From Silene conica (Eukaryota > Streptophyta > Magnoliopsida > Caryophyllales > Caryophyllaceae): a stretch of DNA of 64,000 nucleotides. Below the pieces are notes generated by a model, which ran no database searches, was not told where the DNA came from, and worked only from the letters and a program-made list of their open reading frames with translations. Shown piece after piece: positions 12,170 to 24,658 of the stretch; position 1 is the stretch's first letter, and every line of letters begins with the position of its first letter. Both the position numbers and the translations under genes were made by a program. The stretch spans positions 18,565,247 through 18,629,246 of the forward strand of contig CM055319.2 of NCBI GenBank assembly GCA_029255685.2, given 5' to 3'.

Positions 12170-12644
12170 CTACAAGTATTTGCGACAAACAATCCGTCGC
12201 AAAACTGTCAAAGAAAGTCAAGATTTTCGACGGATTTTCCGTCGCAAATACTTTGTTTGCGACGGATATTCCGTCGCAAATACTTTGTTTGCGACGGACG
12301 TTCCATCGCAAATCTTGATTTTCTTTGACTGGACTAGTCAAAAAGTCAAAATCAGTCAAGTTTCGCGACGGATTTTCCGTCACAAACCTTGACTTTCTTT
12401 GACTGGACCAGTCAAAAAGTCAAAGTCAGACAAGTTTTGCGACGGAAAATCCGTCGCAAAACTTGACCGATATTCGTCGCAAATTCCTTTGCGACGGAAA
12501 ATTCCATCGCAAGAATTCATTTGGCGACAAAAAAAAGCGAGAGACGACTTCCATCGCAAGTCCGTTGCAAATGTCGTATTTGCGACGAGTTTTGCCTTAT
12601 TTGCGAAGGATGTTCCGTCGCAAGAGCGCTATTGTTTTGTTGTG
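12170..12644. repeat. GCGACGGA/TCCGTCGC palindrome array, probable CACTA subterminal region
   Basis: At least seven copies of a GCGACGGA...TCCGTCGC palindrome lie here, mixed with inverted copies of a TTTGACTGG...CCAGTCAAA block. Such arrays are typical of CACTA subterminal regions, where transposase binds. The array ends near 12644 in TTGTTTTGTTGTG, a poor match to the CACTA terminus TTTTCTTGTAGTG. The opposite terminus was not found. Confidence 0.5.
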
Positions 12645-13004
12645 AAATGTCACCATCTTTTTAATAGAATGTAACCATTTAATAACAAATGTTATAACTA
12701 AAGTCGTTACTTTTTATCCTGAAAATAATGGTAACATTTTATCAAAAAATAGTAACATTTTATTGTAAAATGACTACATTTAGTTCGTCTTATTTCAGAC
12801 GGAAAATAGCGTGTCTGAAATAAGAATTTGTGAATTCATATATAGGGCATACAACATAAAGTTTTAGCAACATGAAAAATATGACCATTTTTCAAATTAT
12901 TATTATAAAATAAAATAACATAAATTAAAGTAGCTTAAGTTAAGCTGCAAAAATTAAACGACTAAAAAACATGAGAGAGTAGAAAATGAGAATGATGTGT
13001 TTTA

Positions 13005-13530
13005 GGGGTAAAATAGTAAACATCACTCATACAAAACACAGGAACTTGGAACGACCAAGAGGGTTTGGTCATGAACTTCCCACATGACGTAGAAATTCAA
13101 GTTCCCGTGGAACTGTAAACTCCATGTTTTAAAATAGGTAACCAAACAAGAAGTTTAAATCGCAATTCATGGTATTTTGAAATTTCTGTGTTTTAACGGG
13201 CCAACCAAACAACCTCTTAGTTCTTATATGCAATTTATGGGAAACAACCTAAACTTCTTTGGTTGCCATGAGTTAATTCGCATTTCCCATCAGTTAAATT
13301 TTTATATGTTGTTTGGTTGGAGCATCGTAATTCTCATGATTTTTATTATAAATACGATTTTATCATTCACAGCATTAATGACTCCCAAATATATAAAAAA
13401 TTAATTGGTTTGAACAAGGGTAGAATAGTAATTCTCAAATATAAAGCATGTAGGCATTGGGAATGACCAAGGGGTTAGTTAAGTCAATTTCTACACCATG
13501 TAGTAAGTTCTAATTCCCCCTTTTTAATTA
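13005..13530. repeat. Two direct copies of a roughly 110-bp repeat about 415 bp apart
   Basis: Copies near 13005-13120 and 13417-13530 share a GGGTARAATAGTA start, GGRAYGACCAAG and a TAGTAAGTTC-like end. The stretch between has CCAACCAAACAACC-type low-complexity sequence. It is probably an old transposon remnant of unassigned family. No gene is seen from 12650 to 14369. Confidence 0.4.
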
Positions 13531-14369
13531 AAAAGCAACCAAATGAAAGGCTAAAATCTCAATAATATAGTTTGTATACCTTTAATGTACTGAAAATATT
13601 TGCCAGAATGAATTCTGGAGGTGAGATTTGTATATTGACTCTTGTGTTTACAAGATTAATAATTTAAGAGAACATGGAGAATTTTACAAAAAGGTTGATA
13701 TGGTTTAAAACTCAAATTAAATATTCAATCTAATCGCCCAAAAGGGATATAATTTGATTGTCATGGCCTTTCCCTAACTTTGATCACTAAATATGCCTTA
13801 AAAACATGTAGGTCATTACTCGTTAGAAATTCTAATTTTGAGGTTATTTCTATCTGAAACTTTAACCCGTCTGAATGTTTTATATAGATCAATAACCATT
13901 AAAACATGGTGGCAATATTATCTACAAATATTACTATTTTTTAATTATTATATATCATCATAAAATGAACACATATAACCTATATGGCTATATGTGGATG
14001 TTTTATCTGGCCGTGTGGTAATAAGGATGAGCGAAAGATCCAAAATGGTAATTAAGTGGCAAAAAAGTCAAGTATGGTAGATTAATAATGTCTGAAAACG
14101 ATCCCATATTTGTATATTGTATGTATGGTCGTATGGAAAGTATAGAATATAGATGATGGAGTAATATTTAGTTGAAAACACGTGTAAGTTGAAAAGAAAT
14201 CAAATGTAGGTCCATGAGTGGATGGAATTACGTTTTGGATCAATCAAAGACTTGGCCAAACCTTTTTAAACAAACCATTTTATCATCCCGTCCTCTGGTC
14301 ATCACCGATTCTCGTTAAAAACGGATACTATTCGTTACAAACTGAAAATGGATGGTATTTTTCACAATA

Positions 14370-14637
14370 CTCCCTCCGTTCGATTCCACTTTGCATGTTT
14401 GCTTTTTGTACACTATTCACAAGTGGACATTTAATCTCAATTTTCTCCTAATACATAAGAGAAAACATATTCATGTCGGGTCTTGTTTGATTCGTCTTTA
14501 CGTGTACATTGAAAATATCTAACTTTTATAATTTTTGCAACTACGTAGCTAAAGATATTTAACATCTAAAACGTGCGTTGGCAAACGTGAAAAAGCAAAC
14601 CTGCAAAGTGGAATCGAACGGAGGGAGTATATAAGTA
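14370..14637. mobile_element. Stowaway-type MITE, 268 bp
   Basis: The terminal inverted repeat CTCCCTCCGTTCGATTCCAC is matched at the other end by its complement, GTGGAATCGAACGGAGGGAG. TA flanks both sides (14368-14369 and 14638-14639). This is the classical Tc1/mariner-derived Stowaway structure; it has no coding capacity. Confidence 0.9.
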
Positions 14638-14835
14638 GACAAGTAGTAATCAGGTAGAACTTAAATGGAGCACCCCTGGCCCCACTTATCTTCCCACTTG
14701 TAATATTATGAGAGGATTATTATCCGTCTTCAGTTTGGGACGAATAGTACACGTCTTCAATGACACTAATGGTTTAGTCTAATGAGATTGAGTCAGTCAA
14801 TATTGACGACAAAATGGACATGCATTTTTTGTTAA

Positions 14836-15049
14836 TTAAAGATTTTCAATCTTAATGTTTGGAGCTAAACCACCCTTCACTGCCTCAGAGTTTGTCCAAC
14901 TGTCGCATGCCAATGTCAACGCCAATGCCATGCCTTTTTCTTTTACAAAACATTTAGGTTCGACTCCTTGGAGCATTACTCTGATTTTTATCAGAGATTT
15001 ATTAAGAATGGGATCAGTGGAAGATGACTCTGCTCCCAATATTTCTATT
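14836..15049 (-). CDS. Short unrecognised ORF, possible gene fragment
   Basis: A minus-strand frame of about 70 codons includes GAESSSTDPILNKSLIKIRV and GMALALTLACDSWTNSEAV. A stop lies immediately upstream, so the nearest start is the Met at 15039. The composition looks coding and less AT-rich than its surroundings, but I do not recognise the family. An overlapping plus-strand frame (14855-15052) exists. It may be one exon or a relic of a captured gene. No promoter or neighbour supports a function. Confidence 0.25.
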
Positions 15050-15690
15050 TAGATTCAAGTATTGAATTGAAAGAGAGGTTAGTAGTACTTTGTACTTTGT
15101 AGGAGGTATTGAGTTGTGTCTTTTAGAAATTTAGAGCAATGAAAATCAAAATCGTGACTTGGGTCAGTTCAGCATCTGCTCACCCTATTTTCGAGTTGTA
15201 TTGGATTGGTTTTTAAACGAGCCAAATCGATTACTTAGGTCGAGTCACTTTTGCGAGCCCTAGGCTCCAAGCATTACATGACTCCAATGTGGATAAAGAT
15301 GATTAACAAACCAAATATCTTCAACCCCAGTGTGGCCCCTTCCCCTATAAAATGAAGACAATTTCTCATTTTATCGGCTCCTAGCCTCCTATGTAAGTCC
15401 ATGACAACGGCCGCTATCGTACTTTGTAAAAAAAAACTTCAAACGGTTTAAAAATTTAGAACTTTTTTTCAAAACAATGGTAGTCGAAACCACCCATATA
15501 TTTATCGTTTTATTCAAAATGTACATTGATACAACAAAACTAGAGAAGGAGAAAGTAACGTTACAACTTAACAATTGTAAAACACAGGAAAAAAAAAAAA
15601 AGAGTAATTCCTCTTAGCAAAGAGATAAAACAGAAGAATTTTTTCCCTAATCTCCCCTAACCTTGACAAACCAAGTATCCGAAATGGGTG

Positions 15691-16791
15691 CTAATCCTGT
15701 TGCAAAAGCTTGAGCAAATTGGAAGCAACTTTACTAATCTTCTGATTATCATCTTGAATTAAACCCAAACAAATCTCCAAAACCCCTTCATTTTTGACTT
15801 CATCCTTCACACTCTGACTACAACAACATATCAAATTCAATGTCAACAACCCATATTGAATCCCTCTTGAACTTCCATTCTTCACATACCTTAACAATAT
15901 CGACACGATTCCCTCACACTCCGCCATTTCCTCCCTCCCTTCCTTACACTTGGCCAACAACCCCATCACCTCCACTGCCCGCTCCAGTCCCTTTCCGGCC
16001 ATCTCCACTAATATTCGCACCGCTCCGCAGTCTACCGCCCTACGTCGATTCTCGGGAAAGGAACAGATAGTAAAGAGGGCAGTTGCAGCTTCTTTCTTAT
16101 CTCTTGCTTTCCCAGTGTTTACTAGGGAAACAAGTGACCGGACTGCGCCTGGGTAGGCGCCAATAGTCGCCTTGTTTACTTCCATCACGGCTAAACTAGT
16201 AAGCACTGTCGCCGCCACCGCCGCGCAACGTCCGCGGAGTGCGGCCACCAGTTTACCCACTGCCCCCTCCGCTACCAACCCCACTTTATTATCATCATCT
16301 AAACTAAGCTCCAACAGAAGAGACAGCGCCTTTTCCTGTAGCCGGCGGTCCTCCGAGTCCACACAACGTAGGACCGCAGAGGCCGCACCCGACTCAGTGA
16401 GTCGCGCACGGAGTCCCGGATTGGACTTCGCCAACCCAGCAAGTCGACTCACCGAGTCAACCTTCTCATCAACCGTCGATCTCCGCGCGTTGAGCGTGGA
16501 GATGAGGGAGACGAGTTGACTGGGTGAGTCGGTATCGGAGTCAAACCGAGCAGGGGAGAGCTGATGGTGAGGGGTATAATTGGAAATAAGACTACGAAGG
16601 GCGTGGTTAGGGATAAGTGTCGGAGTGTCAGGGAGGGGTAATTTGGTAATTGGACAAGTACGATGGCCGGCATCAATCCATCGTTGGATTGAACTACGAT
16701 CAAAGGTGTGCCCAGAAGAGAGTATAACCGGGTCAAACATTATTTCAAGCGAAATCGGACATTTGAAATACTCTGGCAATTCATTCGCCAT
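15691..16791 (-). CDS. PUB8: U-box E3 ubiquitin ligase, PUB8-like
   Basis: This is a complete single-exon gene of 366 codons. An N-terminal U-box spans residues 8-75 (CPISLEIM at 11-18, SGHTFDR at 26-32, W38, CPITKLPL at 46-53). A short linker rich in Ser and Asp follows, then armadillo repeats from about residue 110 to the end. The U-box recruits an E2 ubiquitin-conjugating enzyme and the ARM repeats bind substrate, so the protein should act as a cytosolic or nuclear E3 ligase. The motif order, length and stretches such as DDNKVGLVAEG and EVNKATIG match Arabidopsis PUB8 closely from memory. The Met at 16791 starts directly before the U-box. Codons are GC-rich compared with the surroundings. 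No break is seen. The substrate is unknown. Confidence 0.93.
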   Translation of the reverse strand: MANELPEYFKCPISLEIMFDPVILSSGHTFDRSSIQRWIDAGHRTCPITKLPLPDTPTLIPNHALRSLISNYTPHHQLSPARFDSDTDSPSQLVSLISTLNARRSTVDEKVDSVSRLAGLAKSNPGLRARLTESGAASAVLRCVDSEDRRLQEKALSLLLELSLDDDNKVGLVAEGAVGKLVAALRGRCAAVAATVLTSLAVMEVNKATIGAYPGAVRSLVSLVNTGKARDKKEAATALFTICSFPENRRRAVDCGAVRILVEMAGKGLERAVEVMGLLAKCKEGREEMAECEGIVSILLRYVKNGSSRGIQYGLLTLNLICCCSQSVKDEVKNEGVLEICLGLIQDDNQKISKVASNLLKLLQQD

Positions 16792-17100
16792 TTTTCAATT
16801 ATTATTTTTATCAACTTAAAACACACAAGAAAATGAAATGAAAAGGGTGAAAGTGTAAATTAAGGTGAAATTATGAAGAAGAAAGAAGATGGGTTTTGTG
16901 GGTTTTGGATTCTGAGAGAGCTTCTTGTTGTTCTTGTTGTTGGCAGAAAAGAACGGACGAAATTGAAATTAATAAGAAATCATAAATTCCAGGAAGGGGA
17001 AGAAAGATAAAGTAATTAAAGTGACGCGTGACGTTTCATGTTCTTCATATTCTGGACGATTTTGCCCTTTTATTTGACTTCAAATCCTTTCTTTAAGGTC
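16792..17100 (-). promoter_or_regulatory. Leader and proximal promoter of the PUB8-like gene
   Basis: The 200 bp before the start are rich in CAA and CT-type runs on the coding strand, like a plant 5' leader. Two TGACG cores 7 bp apart at 17022-17033 (TGACGCGTGACG) resemble bZIP/TGA-factor sites, although the spacing is not that of a classical as-1 element. I see no clear TATA box. Confidence 0.35.
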
Positions 17101-17564
17101 GTCAAATTAGGAGATTTGGGTGTTTTCGGGATTTAATGTGCTTGTCTAGTGGTGCCAAAACTTTCAATTTTTTCAGTTCATTAGCTTCGGAGCAAATTAA
17201 TATTTTCGGAAATTCTACTAGGTTTCGGAAATTAATATTTTCGGAAATTCATATCCAAAATATACTTATTTCATTTCAATCCATTGTTCAAATGTTGAAT
17301 ATCATTATTCAGTCCATGCTCAGACGTTGACATTCAACATCTAGTCCATGGCAGACGTTGAATGTCAATGTTTGTCCATGGACAGACCTTTTTTTGTCGT
17401 GGTCACAATCCATATAAAATATCGATTTCTACCATTAATCTAACACGAAACTACTCCCTCCTATTCGGGATAACCTTCCCTATTCGATATTGGCACAAAA
17501 TTTAAGGGTTTGATTAAAATAAACATAAAGTATTGTTGTGGGGTGAGGTGATTGGAGAGAGGGT

Positions 17565-18866
17565 TGTTGGGTTATATTAGTTGCTCATAAACTAATTTTA
17601 GTCATACTAAACTAACCTTGTGATTAACATATTAATTTACATGTTAAAACGATCTTATGCATGCTAATAATGCGGAAATAAGGAGAGTATTTGAACCCTT
17701 ACACTCGGTCCAAATGTTTAGCAAGGATGATCCTCCGAGTACCCAAAATAGAATACCTCCTTTGGATGCACCAAGACAACCCCTCAATCAACCGAGACTT
17801 GAACGAGCTAGTTACAAAATCGGTTTTCTCCTTAAACTTATTCTAATCACTCTTATTAGAATGTTGTTTGAATACTACAAATAGTATGTAAATATTATCT
17901 TATAATATGAGTTTTAGAGGTTAATAATCTCTCTTTACTTAGAGTATACTTCGGCTAAGAGGAGAAGAGAGTTTATTTTGATTTTCTACACTTAGAAATT
18001 ATGCAAGCATTAGTAGAACTAGGGTTTACAATATGTGAGCATCTTATACTTAATATTGTGATGCTTGAGTGTGGGTGGCCGGGTTCATGGGGAAGAACAA
18101 GGGGAACATTTTCCCTTTTCTAGGTCATTTAGGGTGGCCATAGGTATTAGTTCCAAGGTCACCTTAATGATTATGTTTTGGTGTATTTAAGAGTATAATT
18201 AACTTAAATCAACCCTTAAAACACAACCACCAAAACCGGCACATACCACTTAAAATGGACCTTATTTCATCATTTTATCAACTTCACAATTTTATGTTAT
18301 GTGACATCCAATATGTCATAATATAATAAAATAACAATTGTTTTAATTTAATCATACATATTTATCAAATAAATATTATTCATAAATTAATAAATCTCAT
18401 TTATCAAGTTGACAAGTAATTCGAAATTACTAGATGTAAAATGGTCACTTATAATAATCGTCAATACGATTTACAACCTTTGTATTAATTATAACCCAAT
18501 TCATTCTAATTACGATATCATAAAATATCGTTCAATGTTTAACAATCGACACATTTCAATTTTAAACATAAATCTTACATTAAGATTTAACCTCTAATTT
18601 CTCGACATACGAGTTTAAGGAATATGATCAAATCGTATCACCATACATTTGATCATTTTATCAATTAAGGGAATTGTCCTAAAGGTGTGACCTAAAGGGA
18701 TCAACTGACCATCACCGTCATACGACAGTAATGTCAAACTCTAGCTAGCCAATCATTACCGATTAATGTTGGTCAGTTGACTAATAATTCGTATCATCCC
18801 TTGCGCATTCTCGTCATGAGATTTAATTACGTGATCGCACTATTGTTGAGGACACATTTCCCAACA
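17565..18866 (-). repeat. 3' LTR of the Copia element
   Basis: It runs TGTTGGG...CCCAACA on the plus strand, 1,302 bp, and matches the LTR at 24659-25960 wherever I compared them. The 75-codon and 62-codon frames inside it recur unchanged in the other LTR. Confidence 0.95.
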
Positions 18867-21226
18867 ATCTCCCACTTGTCCTCGACAAGTGTGCGTCACC
18901 AATTCTCTTGTCCTATTACAATCTCCCACTCAATGCAAGATGTCTCTCTGAGGTCGTACTTGCATTTGATCATATCATGAGTGGTTTCCTCGATCTGGAG
19001 AATAACTGTTTGACCGGAATTATCTACCATAGATACCTTCCGAGCGTGGCCACGCATTTCCAGTTAACTTCTCCTCGAGTGGCCCTGAGATTTGAACAAC
19101 CCTGACAAGGGGTGGACAATTTCTATCGCACTACTTCCTTCAACTAGTCACAGTCAGTCACAACCCAAAACAATCCCATTTGACTCCAGTTACGAAAAGT
19201 CGTAGAGAATGGATCAAAGTTATGCCTAAACTGTACCATCTTGGGAGAGTAGTCTTTAGTCTAAGAATTGACTCACAAGAATACTATAGCAGCTCTCCCC
19301 ACGACCCGGCTATAAAATTTCCAGAACTCTATAAGCGGTCACATTGCCCGACAAAGTGCCTCTTGCAGTCTGCCTATGTGATCGACTAGTCATCACATAT
19401 GACTCTATGGCACTTGAACTTGCCATCAATCGCCTCACACTCTAGTCGCTTTGAGACGTCACCTCATGTAAGCGGCTAGGGGCTATACTAAGTCAATCCA
19501 GTTCACTTATGGGGTTCAATATTGTCTCATACAACCCATTTGGATTCTGACAAAGTATCTTTCATTTTGAGTTAATCATAACTCAAATGATGTTGTTATG
19601 CAACAATAGTCAATACTATTATCTTGCATTTGATGCACAATCATCTATTTGTATTAGTGTTTTGCGAATAAACCTTTATTCATAATTTGCAAAACTTACA
19701 AATTTTGGTCTCCTTTATTCTCATATTATCCCGTATAATATGATTCTATTTGAGTACATATCTAGAACTCTTTCTAGATTTTGAGTTTCCTTTCCGGAGG
19801 AAAGCTCCCACTGTTATCTCATAACTTGTGACGTATCGATATACTGGAGGGATTAAAAATCACTATCTTTAGTCACTTATGTACTGAAATCTATATTGTA
19901 GTCTATTTATGATTTCATAATTTTAATAATTTTCACTCATCTTGGCTATTTGATAATGGTTTCATTCATCGTTATGAATAATGTATCCAACCATTCTAAC
20001 TTCTAGTGGGCGACCTTTTATTATCCATATAATAAACCTTCCCGTAAGCTCCATCATCTTATGATATAAATTATTTGATCATCTAGAATTTCAAACCTCT
20101 TATTCTTTACACCTTAAAGAATCACCCATTCTCTCTAAATGGTAGGCTTAATTCTTTTAATGAAAATCGCTCCCACTAAAATCAATATCTCTCGATATCT
20201 TAAATGAACCTTTCATTTCTCGCATGTTAAACTGTTACTTGAATTATTATCACAATCATTATCCCTATAGTGATCTGTTTCCATTCAATCAATCATTACC
20301 TTCTTATAATGTCTTCGTTTCCTCGAGACGAAAATGACATGATAATTTCTTTATAACTACATTGAGAGGATTGAGATGATTTCTTCTCTTTTATCTTATA
20401 AACTTAGAAGAATCATTTATTAAGGAACCGTTTTCCTACCGATTTCATACGGGGTTTCAAGTTTCCTCTCTAGAAACAATGAACACAAAGAACCTTTCTT
20501 CGAGTGTCCTCCCGTAGTTTCTTCAGTGTCCTCTCGTAGTTTCTTCAAATCATTTAGGGCTCTTCTTAAGACTCCCAAGTAAGAATCTTCTCTAAGATCC
20601 TTCCTTTATTTTCATCATTGGTTTGTGAGCGAAATATTTTCTCCCACTCTATCCTTCTAACAATAACCTTTATTCGTTTAAGGATAGCTATTTCGATTAA
20701 CCAATGTATCTGAATGTTTGAAGTTTGATAGGTGTGATGAATACATTCTCATTTTCACTTAAAATGAAAATGAAAATCTTATAATGAACTGATATAGTCT
20801 CATTTTGATTGAATTTATCTCATGGGGTGTAGTTCTCCGTTTTAATCAACTCTTTGATTATATTATATTGATCGTATCAATAGTTTGTTGCGTGATAAAA
20901 TCACTATTATTCATGTTTAAACAAGGTATGCTATTTATTTGAGAAATCAAAACATTGATTAAGAACAAAAGTAGTGACTCGGGTTGAAAACCAAGTCACC
21001 TATATCCAAAACTACAACCATTGTTTTAGGATTTTAATCCTTGTCTTACAAGAAAATAAATTGTTCCATAAATAAATGCAAAATATGAAAGAAGACGATA
21101 TGAAAATTAGAGGCTAGCTCTTCAAGTCTTCGATCATTTTGGATACTACCATAGCCATCCAAGTAAGGAACTTTATGCTTCCTTTTCCTTGCCCTTATCT
21201 TTATAAGATGCCCCTTTAAAACAATT
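18867..21226 (-). other. Noncoding 3' internal region of the Copia element
   Basis: No ORF of note is present. The polypurine tract AAGTGGGAGAT lies against the LTR at 18867-18877 on the minus strand. The rest is AT-rich with no pol domain in any frame I could read. Confidence 0.7.
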
Positions 21227-22204
21227 TTAAAAGGGGTGATAGTCAACAACTTGTATCGCCATACAAAAGTTAACAAAAGAACATGAAAGTAAACGAGAAT
21301 AATTTCCTACGGCGGTTGCCTTCCCAATTTTGAGATCGCTTAAGTATTTGGGGCAATTTCGCTTCCAATGACCGATCCTCGTGCAATAATGGCACTTGTC
21401 TTGCTCTTTTGAAGACGACGTGGAAGCGCCTTTCAAAAAGGTCTTTTCTTTGGTCGCCTTGGGCTTGAACGTTTTCTTGCCCTTGCCTTTAGAGGCATTT
21501 CTCTTGAAGCTCGTTTTCCCTTTCTTTTCGATGTTCAAAACATCCTTGGTGGAACTTCCATGAAGTCCCATGTCCCTTTCGGCTTGGACGAGCATCTTAT
21601 GCAACTCTTCCAACGTGGTCTCTTGGTTTCGCATATTGAAATTCACCCGGAATTGAGCATACGCCTTAACCTTATTGAGCGAGTGAAGAACTCGGTCAAT
21701 AATTAGAGAGTCGGGAACATCAACATCTTGACCTTTTAGAGTCTCCGCGAGCTCAACGAGTTTGAGCACATGAGGGCTTATCTTTTGCCCTTCCTTGAAT
21801 GAAATGTCAAAGAAGGCGGAAGCCGCCTCATATTGAATCACCCTTGGAGTTTGCGAAAACATGGTCGCAAGCTTGGTGTAGATTTCATACGATGTGGTCA
21901 ACTTAATCATACTCCTTTGGAGATCCGGCTCCATGGAGAAGATGAGCACATTTTTAAGAGCGGGGGACTCTTTCATGTAGGCTTCATAGACCTCACGAGT
22001 TTGGACCGACGAACGAGCGGTCGGAGCGGTCGGAGCGGTCGGAGCGGCTTCGGATAGGTAACGACTCTTATCGTCACCTTGAGCGGCCAAAGGTAATTGC
22101 GCATCCCAATCCTTAAAGTTTGAACCATGCATATCGAGTTTGCAACGATCCATAAAGGATCGAAGCCATGATACGTTAGTGAGAGGTGGAGCGTTGGTTG
22201 CCAT
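21227..22204 (-). CDS. Copia-type gag polyprotein (UBN2-like) with zinc knuckle
   Basis: The 325-codon frame starts MATNAPPLTNVSWLRSFMD and has the gag-polypeptide fold of Copia elements: an LNGSNFKDW-type block near residue 30 and the YEIYTKLATMF and SLNKVKAYAQFRVNF regions. A Lys-rich stretch precedes a CCHC knuckle (CHYCTRIGHWKRNC) near residues 270-285. It would assemble the element's particle and bind its RNA. A GGTCGGAGC-like run repeats three times near 22017-22046, encoding an APTAPTAPTA tract. No protease or polymerase frame follows. Confidence 0.85.
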   Translation of the reverse strand: MATNAPPLTNVSWLRSFMDRCKLDMHGSNFKDWDAQLPLAAQGDDKSRYLSEAAPTAPTAPTARSSVQTREVYEAYMKESPALKNVLIFSMEPDLQRSMIKLTTSYEIYTKLATMFSQTPRVIQYEAASAFFDISFKEGQKISPHVLKLVELAETLKGQDVDVPDSLIIDRVLHSLNKVKAYAQFRVNFNMRNQETTLEELHKMLVQAERDMGLHGSSTKDVLNIEKKGKTSFKRNASKGKGKKTFKPKATKEKTFLKGASTSSSKEQDKCHYCTRIGHWKRNCPKYLSDLKIGKATAVGNYSRLLSCSFVNFCMAIQVVDYHPF

Positions 22205-24644
22205 AGTCGATGTTGATAATTAAACTACAATAATAAAAGGATAAACAACATCATTTTAAATTCATAATTTGAATTTTAAGAAACTTAAACATGTTAAGTA
22301 TATTTACTTAATGATCTCTTACCCAATTAAGCAAACAATCCCGAGACCCAAACCCATACTAATCCGGGCACGGTGTAGCCGATTCAACCCGTATCGGTAT
22401 AATTTGGTGGATTAACCCTTTAATCGGTTCTACTCTTAGAACTCTCGGTCGACAATTTTCTCAAAATTCTCTTTAGCCCGAACTTATTGCAACTACGGTT
22501 ACGAATACTTTCGTTGAGATCAACCAAATTTCAAGGTGTAATCTTATTACCCCACTTACCCAACGTGACAATTTTAGTACCCCGGTGTAGCCGAGCCTAC
22601 GTTCTTGTGAAGAAGGGATTCATGGGTCCGTACTTTTTGGTAAGGCTAAGTCTCAATATTTGTATGTAAGAGATCTAGTCAAATTATTATCTATCTCCGT
22701 TTAAGTGAACTAAGTCGGTGAATTATCGATAAAATAAAAGACTAGGTCGACTAGGTCGAAACATGCATGATACGATGTATGACGATTTGGCTATGCATGC
22801 AAACATATAAAAGCAAATAAAAGCATAAAGATAAACCCTAGTATGGCCTTTCCTAGAAAAGAAATAACAAAGTACAAATTCGGAAACCAACTCCTTTGGT
22901 CCCTTGAACTTCACGCGGCACGCACTTCGAGGTAAACACCGTCTTGTCGGAACTCCTTTCCGAATGGCACCGTCTTCAAGGAACTCCGGATTTTACAAAT
23001 ATTATAACTTTTCTAGTCTACTTTATACATTATAAAATAGAAATAAATTACAATTGGGTGATACGAGATCACAAAATTACAACCGAATCGGTAACCCCTT
23101 ACATTACGGGAAATACCGATTTAAAACTAAGGCCATACTAAGTAAATTACATAATTCCCAAAATTACGTAAAAATAAATCATGACATTCATAATATAAAA
23201 TATGCAATGCTTATATAAATATGAATTAACATGCAAACCCTAAGCCAAATCGTCCTATTTAAACACTTATTTAAATAGTTATCGCAAACCTTGGTTTATG
23301 GAATCGCGTGTTTTAACGGTTAACAACACTTATGCATTATATGAAACGGTTTTCATCCTTAAGTTAATCATCCCAACTCTTATAGGATTCAAAATTTAGT
23401 CTTACTCAAACTTTGAACATGACTTAACTTAATATATTTCAATATTGATCGGTATTACTCGGTTTTACGGGAAAAATAATATAAAAATTCAAAAGAGTCA
23501 TAAAAATTTCGAAAATTCAAAATTCAAATTTTGAAAATTCCAGAATGTTCTTAAAATTTTCAGAAAGTTAAAATATTAGTATTTTACACGGTTTTAACAT
23601 TATTTCGAAAATAACACGTAAAACGAGCATTTTAAGTCGGAAAATTCAATAATTAACTTCATAAATGCAAATTAAATACTAATAATATTTTTATACCTTC
23701 CAAACATTTTAAGAACACAAGATGGACAGAAAATTAAATGGCACATTGCCCCATAGCCGAAATTTTAAATGCATGACTCTTTTATTTAATTTTAAATGCT
23801 ACTTTTAACAAAATTAAAATAAAATAAAATCAAATCAAATCTGAAACTTTTGGCTCCCAAGATAATTTTCAAGATGAACATATCATATATGACTAATGTG
23901 GGTTACATTTTTCGGCCATTTCAACAACATTTGCAAATTTTAACGATTTTCGTCATATATCGTACGATTTTAACCCTTTAAATTATTTCTCAAGCATAAA
24001 ATAAGATAAAATTCTCCAAAATTTTATACATGCTGGAAATAATATATATGACACCGTGTTAAATTTTTATGGCCAAATTCCAACTTAAACTATTAAAGTC
24101 GAAATTATGTCACTAATAACCCGATTTTTACATTAAAAATCTATAATATTGCAATATTTGAGATAAATTTCTGGAAAATTCAACATAATTTTTAAATATT
24201 GCATGTGACATCCTCATAAATGTTTATAGTCAAATTCATAATATAACTATTTTTAACCCATTTTATTCATCTTATTGCATTTTAACACTTAAAATTCATA
24301 TCACACGATTTATAAGTCCATAATTTACGAAAAATCATATTCATATTATAGAAAATACATGTGATAACATACTGAAAAATTTCGGCCAAAAGATGATTTT
24401 TGCTATTTTTCCCAAAATAAACGATTTTAACCATTAAAACTTTATATAAACCGAGATTTAATATACCATTAATCAATATTCATGCAAAATATATTCCAAA
24501 TATTCTAAAACATTTTAGAAAACAGTAGGTATTCATGCCAAATTTATTTCGTGCATATCATATATCAAACGAAAAATCCAATTTTATTTTGTTATCACTA
24601 TAACTCCGTAAAAACGTAAACGGAAAGCATGCAAACAACCTCTT
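22205..24644 (-). other. Long leader of the Copia element
   Basis: About 2.4 kb between primer site and gag holds no coding domain. The part at 23400-24600 is extremely AT-rich with repeated AAAATTC-type words. Confidence 0.6.
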
Positions 24645-24656
24645 GCTCTGATACCA
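24645..24656 (-). other. Primer binding site, initiator tRNA-Met type
   Basis: The minus strand reads TGGTATCAGAGC, the standard plant Copia primer site complementary to tRNA-iMet, two bases inside the LTR edge. Confidence 0.9.
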
Positions 24657-24658
24657 AT

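Noticed and set aside
12399-12674. ORFs inside the GCGACGGA array
   Set aside because: Their codons simply read through palindromic repeats; no domain is present.
17657-17884. A 75-codon ORF that recurs unchanged at 24751-24978
   Set aside because: Both copies lie in the two LTRs of the same Copia element; identity reflects LTR duplication, not coding selection.
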